From Endobacter medicaginis (lineage in GTDB: Bacteria > Pseudomonadota > Alphaproteobacteria > Acetobacterales > Acetobacteraceae): DNA of 64,000 nucleotides. Location: positions 1 through 64,000 of the forward strand of contig NZ_JACHXV010000001.1 of NCBI RefSeq assembly GCF_014192375.1, in the 5' to 3' direction. The first letter of the stretch is position 1. Every line of letters begins with the position of its first letter. The position numbers were made by a program, and so were the translations under genes. Shown here piece after piece: positions 1 to 8,112 of the stretch. Below the pieces are notes generated by a model. It was not told the origin of the DNA, searched no databases, and saw only the letters and a program-made list of their open reading frames with translations.

Positions 1-132
1 GACTACGCCCGCGCCGTCATCGAAACCGCCGGCCGAACCGCTGCGCAACCTGACGGCTCCGCGCTTCGGCCTCTTGCACCCGCCATCAACGATGGCTCAG
101 ATCAAGACAGGACTCTCGCTTCCGCTGGATGA
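1..132 (+). CDS. C-terminal end of an unidentified protein (partial)
   Basis: An open frame enters from the left edge and stops at a TGA at 130-132, giving the last 43 residues of a possible protein (starts DYARAVIETAGR, ends DRTLASAG). It converges on the hicB end at 148. I recognise no domain, and 43 residues are too few to exclude a chance open frame in GC-rich DNA. The sequence left of the window would settle it. Confidence 0.3.
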   Translation, partial: DYARAVIETAGRTAAQPDGSALRPLAPAINDGSDQDRTLASAG

Positions 133-147
133 AAAACGGGGGTCACG

Positions 148-483
148 TCACCGGCAGGTAACGCGGGCAGCAAGAACCTTGCGTGGCAGCGTGATGTTGA
201 CGCGCTCTGCCGAGCTGTCGAACAGCGCCGGATCGACCTCGACGACCCCAACCACCCAGCCGGCCCACTGCGGATCGGTGCGCACTGCATCAATCCGGGA
301 CGGAGCAGGGATCGCGGCCCCGCGATCGAGTGCGTCCTCGATCCACAGGGCAGCGGCCTCTCGAACGTTGGTGACAGCGTCATCGAGAGTGTCGCCGGCC
401 GAGAAGCATCCCGGCAGATCCGGAACTGCCACGCCGAACGCCGTATCGTCGTCGCCGACCTCAATCATGATGGGATAGCGCAT
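148..483 (-). CDS. hicB: HicB-family antitoxin, C-terminus apparently shortened
   Basis: 111 residues. The first 70 or so have the HicB partial RNase-H-like fold: start MRYPIMIEVGDDDTAFGVAVPDLPGC, then FSAGDTLDDAV and EAAALWIEDAL. HicB neutralises the HicA mRNA interferase and usually represses its own operon through a C-terminal DNA-binding domain. Here the ribbon-helix-helix start is visible (ERVNITLPRKVLA), but the frame stops eight residues later, where family members continue for about 20-30 more. Either the DNA-binding domain is truncated or a frameshift sits near 160-170. The start ATG at 481-483 lies 25 bases after the remains of hicA, the normal hicA-hicB order. Confidence 0.75.
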   Translation of the reverse strand: MRYPIMIEVGDDDTAFGVAVPDLPGCFSAGDTLDDAVTNVREAAALWIEDALDRGAAIPAPSRIDAVRTDPQWAGWVVGVVEVDPALFDSSAERVNITLPRKVLAARVTCR

Positions 484-508
484 CTCTGTGTCCTCCGCCG
501 GGCTCGGC

Positions 509-684
509 TCAATTCGGCCTGCTTGCGATTGCGGCGACCAGACCCTTGCCGAGATCCTTCTTCGGGGCGGCACCGTGATCGGATGAGCGTGGTCGGGATG
601 CCGGACAATGTGGTGCGACCCACGGACCCGGACCTCGACCCAACCGGCTTTCTTCAATTCACGGATCAGGTCGGTGCTGCCCAT
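509..684 (-). pseudogene. hicA: hicA toxin gene, frameshifted
   Basis: From ATG 682-684 the frame reads MGSTDLIRELKKAGWVEVRV, then RGSHHIVRHPDHAHPITVP, a clear HicA double-stranded-RNA-binding-like fold with the catalytic His in the GSHH motif. After ITVP the phase is lost: the expected continuation PKKDLGKGLVAAI is present in another frame (about 553-515), ending at TGA 509-511, while the original frame reads on into hicB. The slip is at a run of four C's (about 555-558), so true decay and a sequencing error are both possible. HicA is normally about 60 residues; without the C-terminal strand and helix it would probably be inactive. Confidence 0.7.
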
Positions 685-695
685 GTGACTATTAC

Positions 696-708
696 ACACA
701 CCGTGTGT
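696..708. promoter_or_regulatory. Candidate hicAB operator
   Basis: Perfect dyad ACACAC-C-GTGTGT 12 bases upstream of the hicA start, with a related half (TACACACGG) at about 726-734. The position suits an autoregulatory site for HicB or the HicAB complex. The bases up to the tRNA (about 735-908) show no gene that I can support. Confidence 0.35.
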
Positions 709-908
709 TGGCGCGTCGATCGAAGATACACACGGTAAGTATCACTCGACACCAGCCGATGCGTCAGATCGACGAAGCCACTCGGCTCAACCGCGATGTC
801 CGATCTGGCGCGACCAGGTCTCTGCCGAGCCATCCCGGACATATGACCGCCACAATGCCCTGGGAAACAAGGCCAGGCGGTGCTTTTCGGATCGTGCTGG
901 ACACGGCG

Positions 909-984
909 TGGTGGAGCTGAGGGGAATCGAACCCCTGACCTCCTCATTGCGAACGAGGCGCTCTCCCAACTGAGCTACAGCCCC
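909..984 (-). tRNA. tRNA-Ala (anticodon CGC)
   Basis: Read on the minus strand the sequence folds as a standard cloverleaf: acceptor arm GGGGCTG...CAGCTCC with discriminator A, D arm GCTCAGTTGGGAGAGC, anticodon arm CCTCG-TTCGCAA-TGAGG (anticodon CGC, reading GCG), variable loop AGGTC and T arm beginning AGGGGTTCGATTCCCCT. The 3' CCA (909-911) is encoded. It reads the GCG alanine codon, very common in this GC-rich DNA. Confidence 0.95.
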
Positions 985-1112
985 GCCGTGCGGATGCGGG
1001 TTCTAGACGAACGCGGGGGCAAGTCAAGCGTCGTAAGCGGGGTTTGTTTGCCTCGCGCGCGCCGCGCGGCTAGGGTCCGCGCCCCATCCTCCTGCGCCGA
1101 GCCTCCCATACC

Positions 1113-1448
1113 GTGATCGTCTCGCTCTTCGCCCTGCTGTTCCTGCTGATCCGGCTCTACAGCTGGGTGCTGATCATCATGTGCATCTACAGCCTGCTGC
1201 TCGCCGCCAACGTGCTCGACCGGCACAACCGGCTGGTGTGGGGGATCGGCGATTTCCTCTATCGGATCACCGAACCGGTGCTGGCACCGATCCGGCGCAT
1301 CCTGCCCGATACCGGGATGGTCGATCTCAGCCCGCTGGTGCTGATGCTGGCCCTGCGCTACCTGCTGATCCCGGCCCTGCTGTGGATCGAAGGCTCGATC
1401 CTGATGCATTCGGCCGGGGTCGGGTATGGCGGCTATTCGGGGTTCTGA
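1113..1448 (+). CDS. YggT family membrane protein
   Basis: 111 residues with two YggT-type hydrophobic blocks: residues about 1-30 (LFALLFLLIRLYSWVLIIMC) and about 70-90 (LSPLVLMLALRYLLIPALLW), separated by the conserved ITEPVLAPIRRILP segment. YggT proteins are small inner-membrane proteins often encoded near pyrroline-5-carboxylate reductase or cell-division genes; their role is poorly defined. GTG start. The last 16 bases overlap the end of the convergent DUF3297 gene. Confidence 0.9.
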   Translation: MIVSLFALLFLLIRLYSWVLIIMCIYSLLLAANVLDRHNRLVWGIGDFLYRITEPVLAPIRRILPDTGMVDLSPLVLMLALRYLLIPALLWIEGSILMHSAGVGYGGYSGF

Positions 1449-1699
1449 GCCCCCGGTCCGGCGTCGTCACGGAACCAGGCTTCGACCGGGCCCTGCAGCT
1501 TCATCGTCATCGGCTGGCCGCGCCGGTTGAGCGAGGTGCCGACGGCGACGCGCACCCAGCCCTCGGAGATGCAGTATTCCTCGACATTGGTCTTCTCGAC
1601 ACCCTTGAAGCGGATGCCGACGCCGCGCTCGAGCAGGGCGGCGTCGTGGAACGGGCTGGTCGGGTCGGCGGAAAGACGGTCGGGCGGGGTGTCGGACAT
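1433..1699 (-). CDS. DUF3297 family protein
   Basis: 88 residues, matching my recollection of the small conserved DUF3297 family in length and in motifs: MSDTPPDRLSADP at the start, HDAALLERGVGIRFKG, and EGWVRVAVG...GQPMTMKLQGPVEAWF. No signal or membrane segment. Function unknown. It is convergent with the YggT gene and overlaps its 3' end by 16 bases, with no room for a separate terminator between them. Confidence 0.85.
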   Translation of the reverse strand: MSDTPPDRLSADPTSPFHDAALLERGVGIRFKGVEKTNVEEYCISEGWVRVAVGTSLNRRGQPMTMKLQGPVEAWFRDDAGPGAQNPE

Positions 1700-1731
1700 A
1701 CGGGCAGGCTTTCCGCAACTGAGGGACGGGG

Positions 1732-2796
1732 CTAGTTCGCGGGAGACTGCTTAGCCGCGTCGCCGTGCGGCGTCCAATGGACGGCGAGGTCGCGCACCAC
1801 CGGCGCGGTGGCGGCGTAGAGATTGTCGATTGAGGGGACGAAGCCGGAGAAGCCCATTTCCTTGATCTCGCCCTCCAGCATCTCAGGCGCGCTCTGCCCC
1901 GGCGGGGGCATGTCGTAGTTGCTGGCCGAACGGACCACCAGCACGCGGGAGAGATCGGCGCGGTGGTCGCGGGCGAGGAAGGTCAGCGCCTCCATGAAGC
2001 CCGCATCCTCCTCGGCGGTGGTGGTGAAGCGGCCGGCATCGTCGGTCCAGTAGCGCACCCAGCCCTCGGCCCAGTCGTTCATCCGCGCCCCCAGCCAGAA
2101 GATCGGCGAGGCGAGGGTGTCGCCCTCGATCACCGCGGGCGGCTTCTGTGCGGCGGGAAAGCCGACATAGCGTGCGCGGCCGGCGGCGAGCTTCGGGTCG
2201 TCGGGCAGGGCGACCTGGCTGCTGATGGCATAGGCGTGGGCGAGCAGGGCGGGGTCGATGGTGAACACCGCGTCCCCCCAAACCGAGCTGATCGCCGGGC
2301 GGGGCTGGGCGTCGGGGCGGGCGGCCTGCATCGGGGTGAAGCCGTTGGGCCAGTCGGCGGGGATCTCGCGCGCGTCGATCTCGTGCGCGAAACTGCCATC
2401 GACCACATGCGGCGCCCAGGCCACCGAGGCGACCGAGCCGGCCTTCGGGTCGATGCCGCCGATCCCGGCCAGCACCCAGTAGGCGTGCGAGAGGTCGAAG
2501 CGCGGGTCGTGGCCGAGGGCGGTGATCGAGCTGGCGGCGCGTGCGGGGCCCTCGCCGGTGACGATGCCGAGCACCTTCGTGGCGGGATCGTAGCGCAGCG
2601 GGTGATAGCCGGCGGGGAAGGCCAGGGTCTGCGGCAGCGGGAACCTGGTCACCCAGTTCTGGAACTCGCCCGGCACGTCGCCCGCATCCGCGCCGAGCTC
2701 GAAGGTGGTGACGACCACCACATGCACCGGGATCGGCGCGGCGATCGCCATGGCGGGCAGCAGCAGGGCGAGACACAGCGACAGCGGGCGCAGCAT
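1732..2796 (-). CDS. Purine nucleoside permease (NUP) family, exported protein
   Basis: 354 residues with a clear signal peptide (MLRPLSLCLALLLPAMAIAA). The body resembles the NUP family first described as fungal purine nucleoside permease: VVVVTTFELGADAGDVPGEFQNW near the mature N-terminus, GIVTGEGPARAASSITALG, YWVLAGIGGIDPKAGS, and VLVVRSASNYDMPPPG near the C-terminus. The fold is related to nucleoside phosphorylases and there is no multi-pass membrane region, so a periplasmic nucleoside-binding or -cleaving protein is more plausible than a true permease. It stands alone. Confidence 0.8.
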   Translation of the reverse strand: MLRPLSLCLALLLPAMAIAAPIPVHVVVVTTFELGADAGDVPGEFQNWVTRFPLPQTLAFPAGYHPLRYDPATKVLGIVTGEGPARAASSITALGHDPRFDLSHAYWVLAGIGGIDPKAGSVASVAWAPHVVDGSFAHEIDAREIPADWPNGFTPMQAARPDAQPRPAISSVWGDAVFTIDPALLAHAYAISSQVALPDDPKLAAGRARYVGFPAAQKPPAVIEGDTLASPIFWLGARMNDWAEGWVRYWTDDAGRFTTTAEEDAGFMEALTFLARDHRADLSRVLVVRSASNYDMPPPGQSAPEMLEGEIKEMGFSGFVPSIDNLYAATAPVVRDLAVHWTPHGDAAKQSPAN

Positions 2797-2871
2797 GGAC
2801 CGGGTTCTCCTCGGATGGGGCTGCGTCCATCCTAGGGAACCTCGGGGCGGCGCGGGAAGACAGCCCGTGGT

Positions 2872-3156
2872 TCAGGACCGGGCGGCGGTGCGCTGCGGCC
2901 GGCGTTCGATCTCGGCACGCAGCTCGGCGGCGAGGGCCGGGTTGGCGCGGCGGAGCTGGCGGATGCGCTGGATGCCGCCCAGGGTCGGGCTGCGCTCCCA
3001 GGCCTCGAAGAACAGCAGGTCGGCCTGGGCGCCGCGCGTGGAGGCCGACAGGGCGCGACGCACGGCATCGGTGGAGGCAGCCACCGCCTGGCTGCCGGCG
3101 GCGAGCATGACCTGCAGGGTCATCGTCGGCGGGGTTCGGAAGTCGGGGTTGCGCAT
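2872..3156 (-). CDS. Hypothetical protein, 94 residues
   Basis: Start MRNPDFRTPPTMTLQVMLAAG, then a basic helical protein with a stretch near residue 45 (GAQADLLFFEAWERSP) and Arg-rich helices at 60-90. Codon use is like that of its neighbours. No domain recognised, no signal peptide. The frame stays open upstream of the ATG, but that part is low-complexity and overlaps the promoter side of the MATE gene, so the ATG at 3154-3156 is preferred. Probably real; function unknown. Confidence 0.55.
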   Translation of the reverse strand: MRNPDFRTPPTMTLQVMLAAGSQAVAASTDAVRRALSASTRGAQADLLFFEAWERSPTLGGIQRIRQLRRANPALAAELRAEIERRPQRTAARS

Positions 3157-3274
3157 CGTCGGACGTCTCTTCTGGTCTGTACTCTGTGGCCGGGGCGGAG
3201 GTTGCCGTGTCCCAACGCCTGCGCGAACGCGACCCGATCGGGGCGGCTGCCTGCCGCAGCGAAAATAAACCGCC

Positions 3275-4744
3275 TTGACAAAGCCTCGGCCCGACCGCTC
3301 ATCACCACCGCCCTGCCCGGAAGCCCCGCCCGACTTGTCCGCCCGCCCGCCGCCGCCGCGCGCCTCCGCGCCTGCCCGTTTCGTGACGGGCAGCCTGCTG
3401 CGCCATGTGGTGGTGATGAGCGGCAGCGGCGCGATCGGGCTGCTGGCGATGTTCGCGGTCGACCTGATCAACATGATCTACATCGCGCACCTGCCGGACC
3501 GGCGCGAGATGGCGGCGATCGGCTTTGCGGCCACGGTGGGCTTCTTCCAGCAGGCGCTGTCGATCGGGCTGACGGTCGGCGTGGTGGCCAGCGTCGCGCG
3601 CGCTCTGGGGGCGCGGCGGCGTGGACGCGCGCGCAGGATCGCGGCGAGCGGCACGGTGGCGATGGTGGCGGCCTCGATCGCGGTCGCGGCACTCACCATC
3701 GCGCTGCGTCGCCCGGCACTGCATCTGCTGGGCGCGCAGGGGGTGGTGGCCGATCATGCCGCGCGCTTCCTGCTGGAGACCGCCTGCGGGCTGCCGGGGA
3801 TGTATCTGGGCATGCTCGGCTCGGGGCTGCTGCGCTGCGCGGGCGACGCGCGGCGCTCGATGACCAATGCGCTGGCCGGGGCGGCGACGAGCGCGCTGCT
3901 CGACCCGCTGCTGATCTACGGTCTGGGCCCGTGGTCCGGCTGGGGGCTGGACGGGGCGGCGGCGAGCACGGTGCTGTCGCGCAGCCTGGTGGCGTGGCTC
4001 GGCATGGGGGGTGCGCTGGGCGTCCATCACCTGGTCGGCCGGCCACGCGCCGGGCGTCTGCGCGGCGATCTGCGCCAGATCGGCGTGGTGGCGGGGCCGG
4101 CCATCGCCACCAATCTCGCCACCCCGTTCGGCACCGCGGTGACGACGCATGTGATGGCGCGCTTCGGCGTGGCGGCGGTGGCGGGACAGGTGACGATCGA
4201 CCGCATCTCGATCTTCGCGTTCGGCTTCGTCTATGCGCTGACCGGCGCGGTGGGGCCGATCATCGGGCAGAATCTCGGCGCGGGACGGCCGGAGCGGGTG
4301 CGCGGCACGCTGCGGGCGAGCTTCGCGGTGACCATCACCTGGGTGCTGGGGGCGTGGGCGCTGCTGGCGGCGGGCTGCCCGCTGGTGCTGCGCGCGTTCT
4401 CGGCCAGCGGCGAGACGGCGGCGCTGATCGCGCTGTTCTGCCACTGGCTCGCCGGCAGCTTCATCTTCACCGGCTCGCTGTTCGTCGCCAATGCGGCGTT
4501 CAACAATCTCGGCCGGCCGATGCTGGCGACCGCGTTCAACTGGGGACGGGCGACGCTGGGCACGGTGCCGTTCGTGCTGCTGGGCGCGCAGTGGGGCGGG
4601 GCGCCGGCGGTGCTGGTCGGGCAGGGCGTGGGTGCGACACTGTTCGGGATCGCGGCGGGGGCTGTCGCGTTGAATCTGGCTGGACGTCTGCACGATGGTC
4701 GGACGCAGGGTGGCGACCCGCAACACGCCGGAGTCCGGGTGTGA
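3275..4744 (+). CDS. MATE family multidrug exporter
   Basis: Up to 489 residues with about 12 membrane segments typical of the MATE (NorM/DinF) fold, in which cation-coupled efflux removes drugs or metabolites. Recognisable pieces are the first helix with GLLAMFAVDLINMIYIAHL, the QQALSIGLTVGVVASVARALGA loop, and the mid-protein helix PAIATNLATPFGTAVTTHV. The TTG start at 3275 gives a Pro-rich tail; GTG 3383 (MTGSLLRHVVV), at the first conserved residues, is a good alternative, and TTGACA at 3275 could itself be a -35 box. The stop overlaps the start of the next gene (GTGA), so the exporter and sensor kinase are probably translated together. Confidence 0.88.
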   Translation: MTKPRPDRSSPPPCPEAPPDLSARPPPPRASAPARFVTGSLLRHVVVMSGSGAIGLLAMFAVDLINMIYIAHLPDRREMAAIGFAATVGFFQQALSIGLTVGVVASVARALGARRRGRARRIAASGTVAMVAASIAVAALTIALRRPALHLLGAQGVVADHAARFLLETACGLPGMYLGMLGSGLLRCAGDARRSMTNALAGAATSALLDPLLIYGLGPWSGWGLDGAAASTVLSRSLVAWLGMGGALGVHHLVGRPRAGRLRGDLRQIGVVAGPAIATNLATPFGTAVTTHVMARFGVAAVAGQVTIDRISIFAFGFVYALTGAVGPIIGQNLGAGRPERVRGTLRASFAVTITWVLGAWALLAAGCPLVLRAFSASGETAALIALFCHWLAGSFIFTGSLFVANAAFNNLGRPMLATAFNWGRATLGTVPFVLLGAQWGGAPAVLVGQGVGATLFGIAAGAVALNLAGRLHDGRTQGGDPQHAGVRV

Positions 4745-6879
4745 ATTTCCGTCTGATCAATGTGCCCGATGGCGAGCTGGCCGACCGCATCCGCCGGTTC
4801 GACTGGTCGGCGACGTCGCTGGGGCCGATCGCCGCCTGGCCGCCGGGGCTGATCTACACCGTGACGCACATGCTGCTGTCGCAGGTGCCCTATGTGCTGC
4901 TCTGGGGCATCGACGGCGTGATGATCTACAATGACGGCTACCGGAAATTCGCCGGGCCGCGCCATCCCGGCTGCCTGGGGGCGAAGGTCCGCGAGGCATG
5001 GCCGGAGATCGCCGACTTCAACGACAACGTCATCCGGGTCGGGCTTGCGGGGCAGACGCTGTCGTATCGCGGCCAGGAGCTCACCGTGCTGCGGCATGGC
5101 CGGCCGGAGCAGGTCTGGCTCGATCTGGACTATGCCCCGGTGCTCGGCGATGACGGCCGCCCGCAGGGTGTGCTGGTGATCGTGCAGGAGACCACCGAGC
5201 GGGTGCAGGCCGAGATGGCGCTGATCGACAGCCGCGAGGTCGAGCGCCGCCATGCCGAACGCGTGCAGCTCGCGCTGGCCGCCGGCGCGATCATCGGCAC
5301 CTGGGTGTGGGACCTGACCGCCGACCGCTTCACCGTCGACGAGGCGTTCGCCACCGCCTTCGGGCTTGATCCCGGGCTGGGGCGCTCGGGGCTCAGTCTC
5401 GCGCAGGTGATCGCCACCGTGCATCCCGACGACCATGCCGGGCTGGTCGGTGCCATCGATGCGGCCATCGCCCGCGGCGGTCCCTATGCGCATCGTTACC
5501 GGGTGCGCCGGGCGGACGGGCGCTATTACTGGCTGGAGGCCAATGGCCGCGTCGAGCACGATGCCGATGGGGTGCCGACGCGCTTTCCCGGCGTGCTGAT
5601 CGACATGGAGGAGCGCCGGGCGGTGGAGGCGGAGCGCGACGATGCGCTGGCGCGGCTGCGGCTGCTCAACGAGACGCTCGAACGCCCCGTCGCCGAGCGC
5701 TCGGAGGAGCTGCTGCGCGCCGAGGTCGCCCTGCGCCAGGCGCAGAAGATGGAGGCGGTGGGTCAGCTCACCGGCGGGCTTGCGCATGATTTCAACAACC
5801 TGCTCGGCGGCATCGTCGGCGCGCTGGACCTGATCGAGCGGCGGCTGTCGCAGCAGGACCACCGGGGGCTCGAGCGCTATGTCGGTGCGGCGCGCGACGC
5901 GGCGCGGCGGGCGGCGGCGCTGACGCACCGGCTGCTGGCCTTCTCGCGCCGGCAGACGCTCGATCCGCGACCGACCGATGTCAATGCCCTGGTCGAGGGC
6001 ATGATCGAGCTGATCGATCGCACGGTGGGGCCGCAGATCACGCTCGAATGCGACCTGACGGCGAGCTGGGGTGTGCGTGTCGATGTCTCGCAGCTCGAGA
6101 ACGCGGTGCTGAACCTCGCGATCAATGCGCGCGACGCGATGCCTCATGGCGGCAGCATCCGGATCGAGACGCGCGATGTCGTGCTCGACGAGGAGGCGGC
6201 CGGCGGGTTCGGCATCGGCGCCGGCGACTACCTGTCGCTGGCGATCGCCGATACCGGCACCGGCATGTCGCCGGAGACGGCGGCGAAGGCCTTCGATCCG
6301 TTCTTCACCACCAAGCCGCTCGGTCAGGGCACCGGGCTGGGGCTGAGCATGATCTACGGCTTCGCGCGGCAGTCGGGCGGGGCGGTCGGCATCGCCAGCC
6401 AGCCCGGCTGCGGCACCACGGTGACGATCCTGCTGCCCCGGCATGCGGCGGCGGCGGCGGCGATGGCGCATGGCGAGCCGCCCGCGCGCGCCGAGCCGCC
6501 GCGCGGGACGGGCCGGGTGGCGCTGGTGGTCGACGACGAGCCCACGGTGCGGCTGGCGGTGCGCGAACTGCTCGGCGAGCTCGGCTACCGCGTGATCGAG
6601 GCGCATGACAGCACCACCGGGCTCGCAGCACTGGAGGCGCCGGGCGTGATCGACCTGCTGGTCACCGATGTCGGCCTGCCGGGGGGCATGAACGGACGCC
6701 AGCTCGCCGAGGCGGGGTTGCAGCGGCGGCCGGAGCTGAAGGTGCTGTTCATCACCGGCTATGCGGAGACCACGGTGCTGCGCGATGGCGATCTCGGTCC
6801 GCGCATGGCCCTGCTGATCAAGCCGTTCGGGCTCGATGCGCTGACACGCCAGATCGGCCTGCTGGACGGGTCGGGCTGA
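4741..6879 (+). CDS. Hybrid sensor histidine kinase/response regulator with two PAS domains
   Basis: 712 residues, no membrane segment, hence cytosolic. Order: PAS domain at about 15-150 (LLWGIDGVMIYNDGY...GVLVIVQETTE), second PAS at about 170-305 with the PAS_3 signature VHPDD, a helical linker, HisKA with H-box LTGGLAHDFNNLLGG (phosphoacceptor His349), HATPase with LNLAINARDAM, DTGTGM and GTGLGLSM boxes, then a receiver domain: acidic pair D598/D599, phosphoacceptor D643 (VTDVGLP), Lys694 (IKPFG). No output domain, so phosphate probably passes on to another protein. GTG start overlaps the MATE stop, linking signal sensing to export; ligand unknown. Confidence 0.92.
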   Translation: MNFRLINVPDGELADRIRRFDWSATSLGPIAAWPPGLIYTVTHMLLSQVPYVLLWGIDGVMIYNDGYRKFAGPRHPGCLGAKVREAWPEIADFNDNVIRVGLAGQTLSYRGQELTVLRHGRPEQVWLDLDYAPVLGDDGRPQGVLVIVQETTERVQAEMALIDSREVERRHAERVQLALAAGAIIGTWVWDLTADRFTVDEAFATAFGLDPGLGRSGLSLAQVIATVHPDDHAGLVGAIDAAIARGGPYAHRYRVRRADGRYYWLEANGRVEHDADGVPTRFPGVLIDMEERRAVEAERDDALARLRLLNETLERPVAERSEELLRAEVALRQAQKMEAVGQLTGGLAHDFNNLLGGIVGALDLIERRLSQQDHRGLERYVGAARDAARRAAALTHRLLAFSRRQTLDPRPTDVNALVEGMIELIDRTVGPQITLECDLTASWGVRVDVSQLENAVLNLAINARDAMPHGGSIRIETRDVVLDEEAAGGFGIGAGDYLSLAIADTGTGMSPETAAKAFDPFFTTKPLGQGTGLGLSMIYGFARQSGGAVGIASQPGCGTTVTILLPRHAAAAAAMAHGEPPARAEPPRGTGRVALVVDDEPTVRLAVRELLGELGYRVIEAHDSTTGLAALEAPGVIDLLVTDVGLPGGMNGRQLAEAGLQRRPELKVLFITGYAETTVLRDGDLGPRMALLIKPFGLDALTRQIGLLDGSG

Positions 6880-6915
6880 TCTCTCCGGTCGGTGGTGGGC
6901 GGCCGGGCCGCCGTT

Positions 6916-7956
6916 TCAGCGGTCGCGGTCGACCGTGTAGCGGGCGATGTCGGTCATCTGGCGGCGCAGTCGCGACTGAGGGAAGACGTCGAGGGCGGCG
7001 CAGGCGGCGTCGGCGTAGCGGCGGGCATGGTCGAGGGTGCGGGCGATGGCACCGCGCCGGTCGATGAGGTCGAGGGCGGTGGCGAGATCGGCCTCGGTGT
7101 GGTCGCTGTCCTCGATCACCCGGCGCCAGAAGGCACGCTCGGTCTCGTCACCGGCCTCGTAGGCGGCCAGCACCGGCAGGGTGATCTTGCCCTCGCGGAA
7201 ATCGTCGCCGACGGTCTTGCCGAGACGGGCCTGGTCGGCGGCGTAGTCGAGCGCGTCGTCGACGAGCTGGAACGCCATGCCGAGATTGGTGCCGTAGGTC
7301 TCGAGCGCGATCTCCTCGGCCGCCGGGCGCTCGGCCACCACCGCGCCGACCCGGCAGGCGGCGGCGAACAGGGCGGCGGTCTTGCCGTGAATGACCTCGA
7401 GATAGCGTTCGAGGGAGGTGGAGAGGTCGTTCTGGGTGCTCATCTGCAGCACCTCGCCCTCGGCGATGGTGGCGGACGCCGCCGACAGGATCGCCATCAC
7501 CCGCAGCGCGCCGTCATCGGTCATCAGCTGGAAGGCGCGGGCGAACAGGAAATCGCCGACCAGCACCGAGGCCTTGTTGCCGAACACGGCATTCGCGCTG
7601 GCCAGCCCGCGGCGCATGTGGCTCTCGTCGACCACGTCGTCGTGCAGCAGGGTGGCGGTGTGGATGAACTCGACGCAGGCGGCGAGATTGACGTGGCGGC
7701 GGATGCCGTCGGGGCCGGGCGTGTAGCCGCACAGACGCGCCGAGGCCAGCACCAGCAGCGGACGCAGGCGCTTGCCGCCGGCGGCGACGAGATGGGCGGC
7801 GAGCTGCGGGATCAGCGGGACGGGGCTGTCCATGCGCGCGACGATGGTGCGGTTGGTGGCCTCCATGTCGTCGGCGACGCTGTCGTAGAGCCGTGCGAGG
7901 GCGTCGCCCTCGGAGCGGACACCCGACGGGATGGCTGGCGTGTGGGCCTCGTGCAC
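6916..7956 (-). CDS. ispB: Long-chain polyprenyl diphosphate synthase
   Basis: About 346 residues. Makes the all-trans polyprenyl (C40-C50) tail of ubiquinone from farnesyl diphosphate and IPP. Both Asp-rich motifs are present: first LLHDDVVDESHMRRG, second FQLVDDALDY followed by GKTVGDDFREGKITLP. N-terminal NRTIVARMDSPVPLIPQLA and GGKRLRPLLVLASARL are typical of the IspB/decaprenyl subgroup. GTG at 7954-7956 is the likely start; TTG at 7972-7974 is an alternative. Divergent from the methyltransferase gene. Confidence 0.92.
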   Translation of the reverse strand: MHEAHTPAIPSGVRSEGDALARLYDSVADDMEATNRTIVARMDSPVPLIPQLAAHLVAAGGKRLRPLLVLASARLCGYTPGPDGIRRHVNLAACVEFIHTATLLHDDVVDESHMRRGLASANAVFGNKASVLVGDFLFARAFQLMTDDGALRVMAILSAASATIAEGEVLQMSTQNDLSTSLERYLEVIHGKTAALFAAACRVGAVVAERPAAEEIALETYGTNLGMAFQLVDDALDYAADQARLGKTVGDDFREGKITLPVLAAYEAGDETERAFWRRVIEDSDHTEADLATALDLIDRRGAIARTLDHARRYADAACAALDVFPQSRLRRQMTDIARYTVDRDR

Positions 7957-8112
7957 GGTGTCCTGCGCTTCCAAACCGATCCCTTCCCGCGGCGGCACAA
8001 CCGCAAATGGCGAGAGGCAAGCCTCGCTCCGCCAGATATGAGCGGCGGCCCTGAGACGGTCAAGCACGCCCGGACCGGCGACAGCCGGCCCGCCTGCGTC
8101 TAGCCTCGCGGG

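Noticed and set aside
787-969. Small ORF over the tRNA gene
   Set aside because: The tRNA-Ala cloverleaf explains the region; codon use is not protein-like.
3202-4740. N-terminal 500 residues of the long frame that leads into the histidine kinase
   Set aside because: This part is out of frame over the MATE gene and low-complexity; the kinase begins at GTG 4741 with its first PAS domain.
4231-6606. 791-residue open frame on the minus strand
   Set aside because: Antisense to the hybrid kinase, whose domains and catalytic motifs are all readable on the plus strand.
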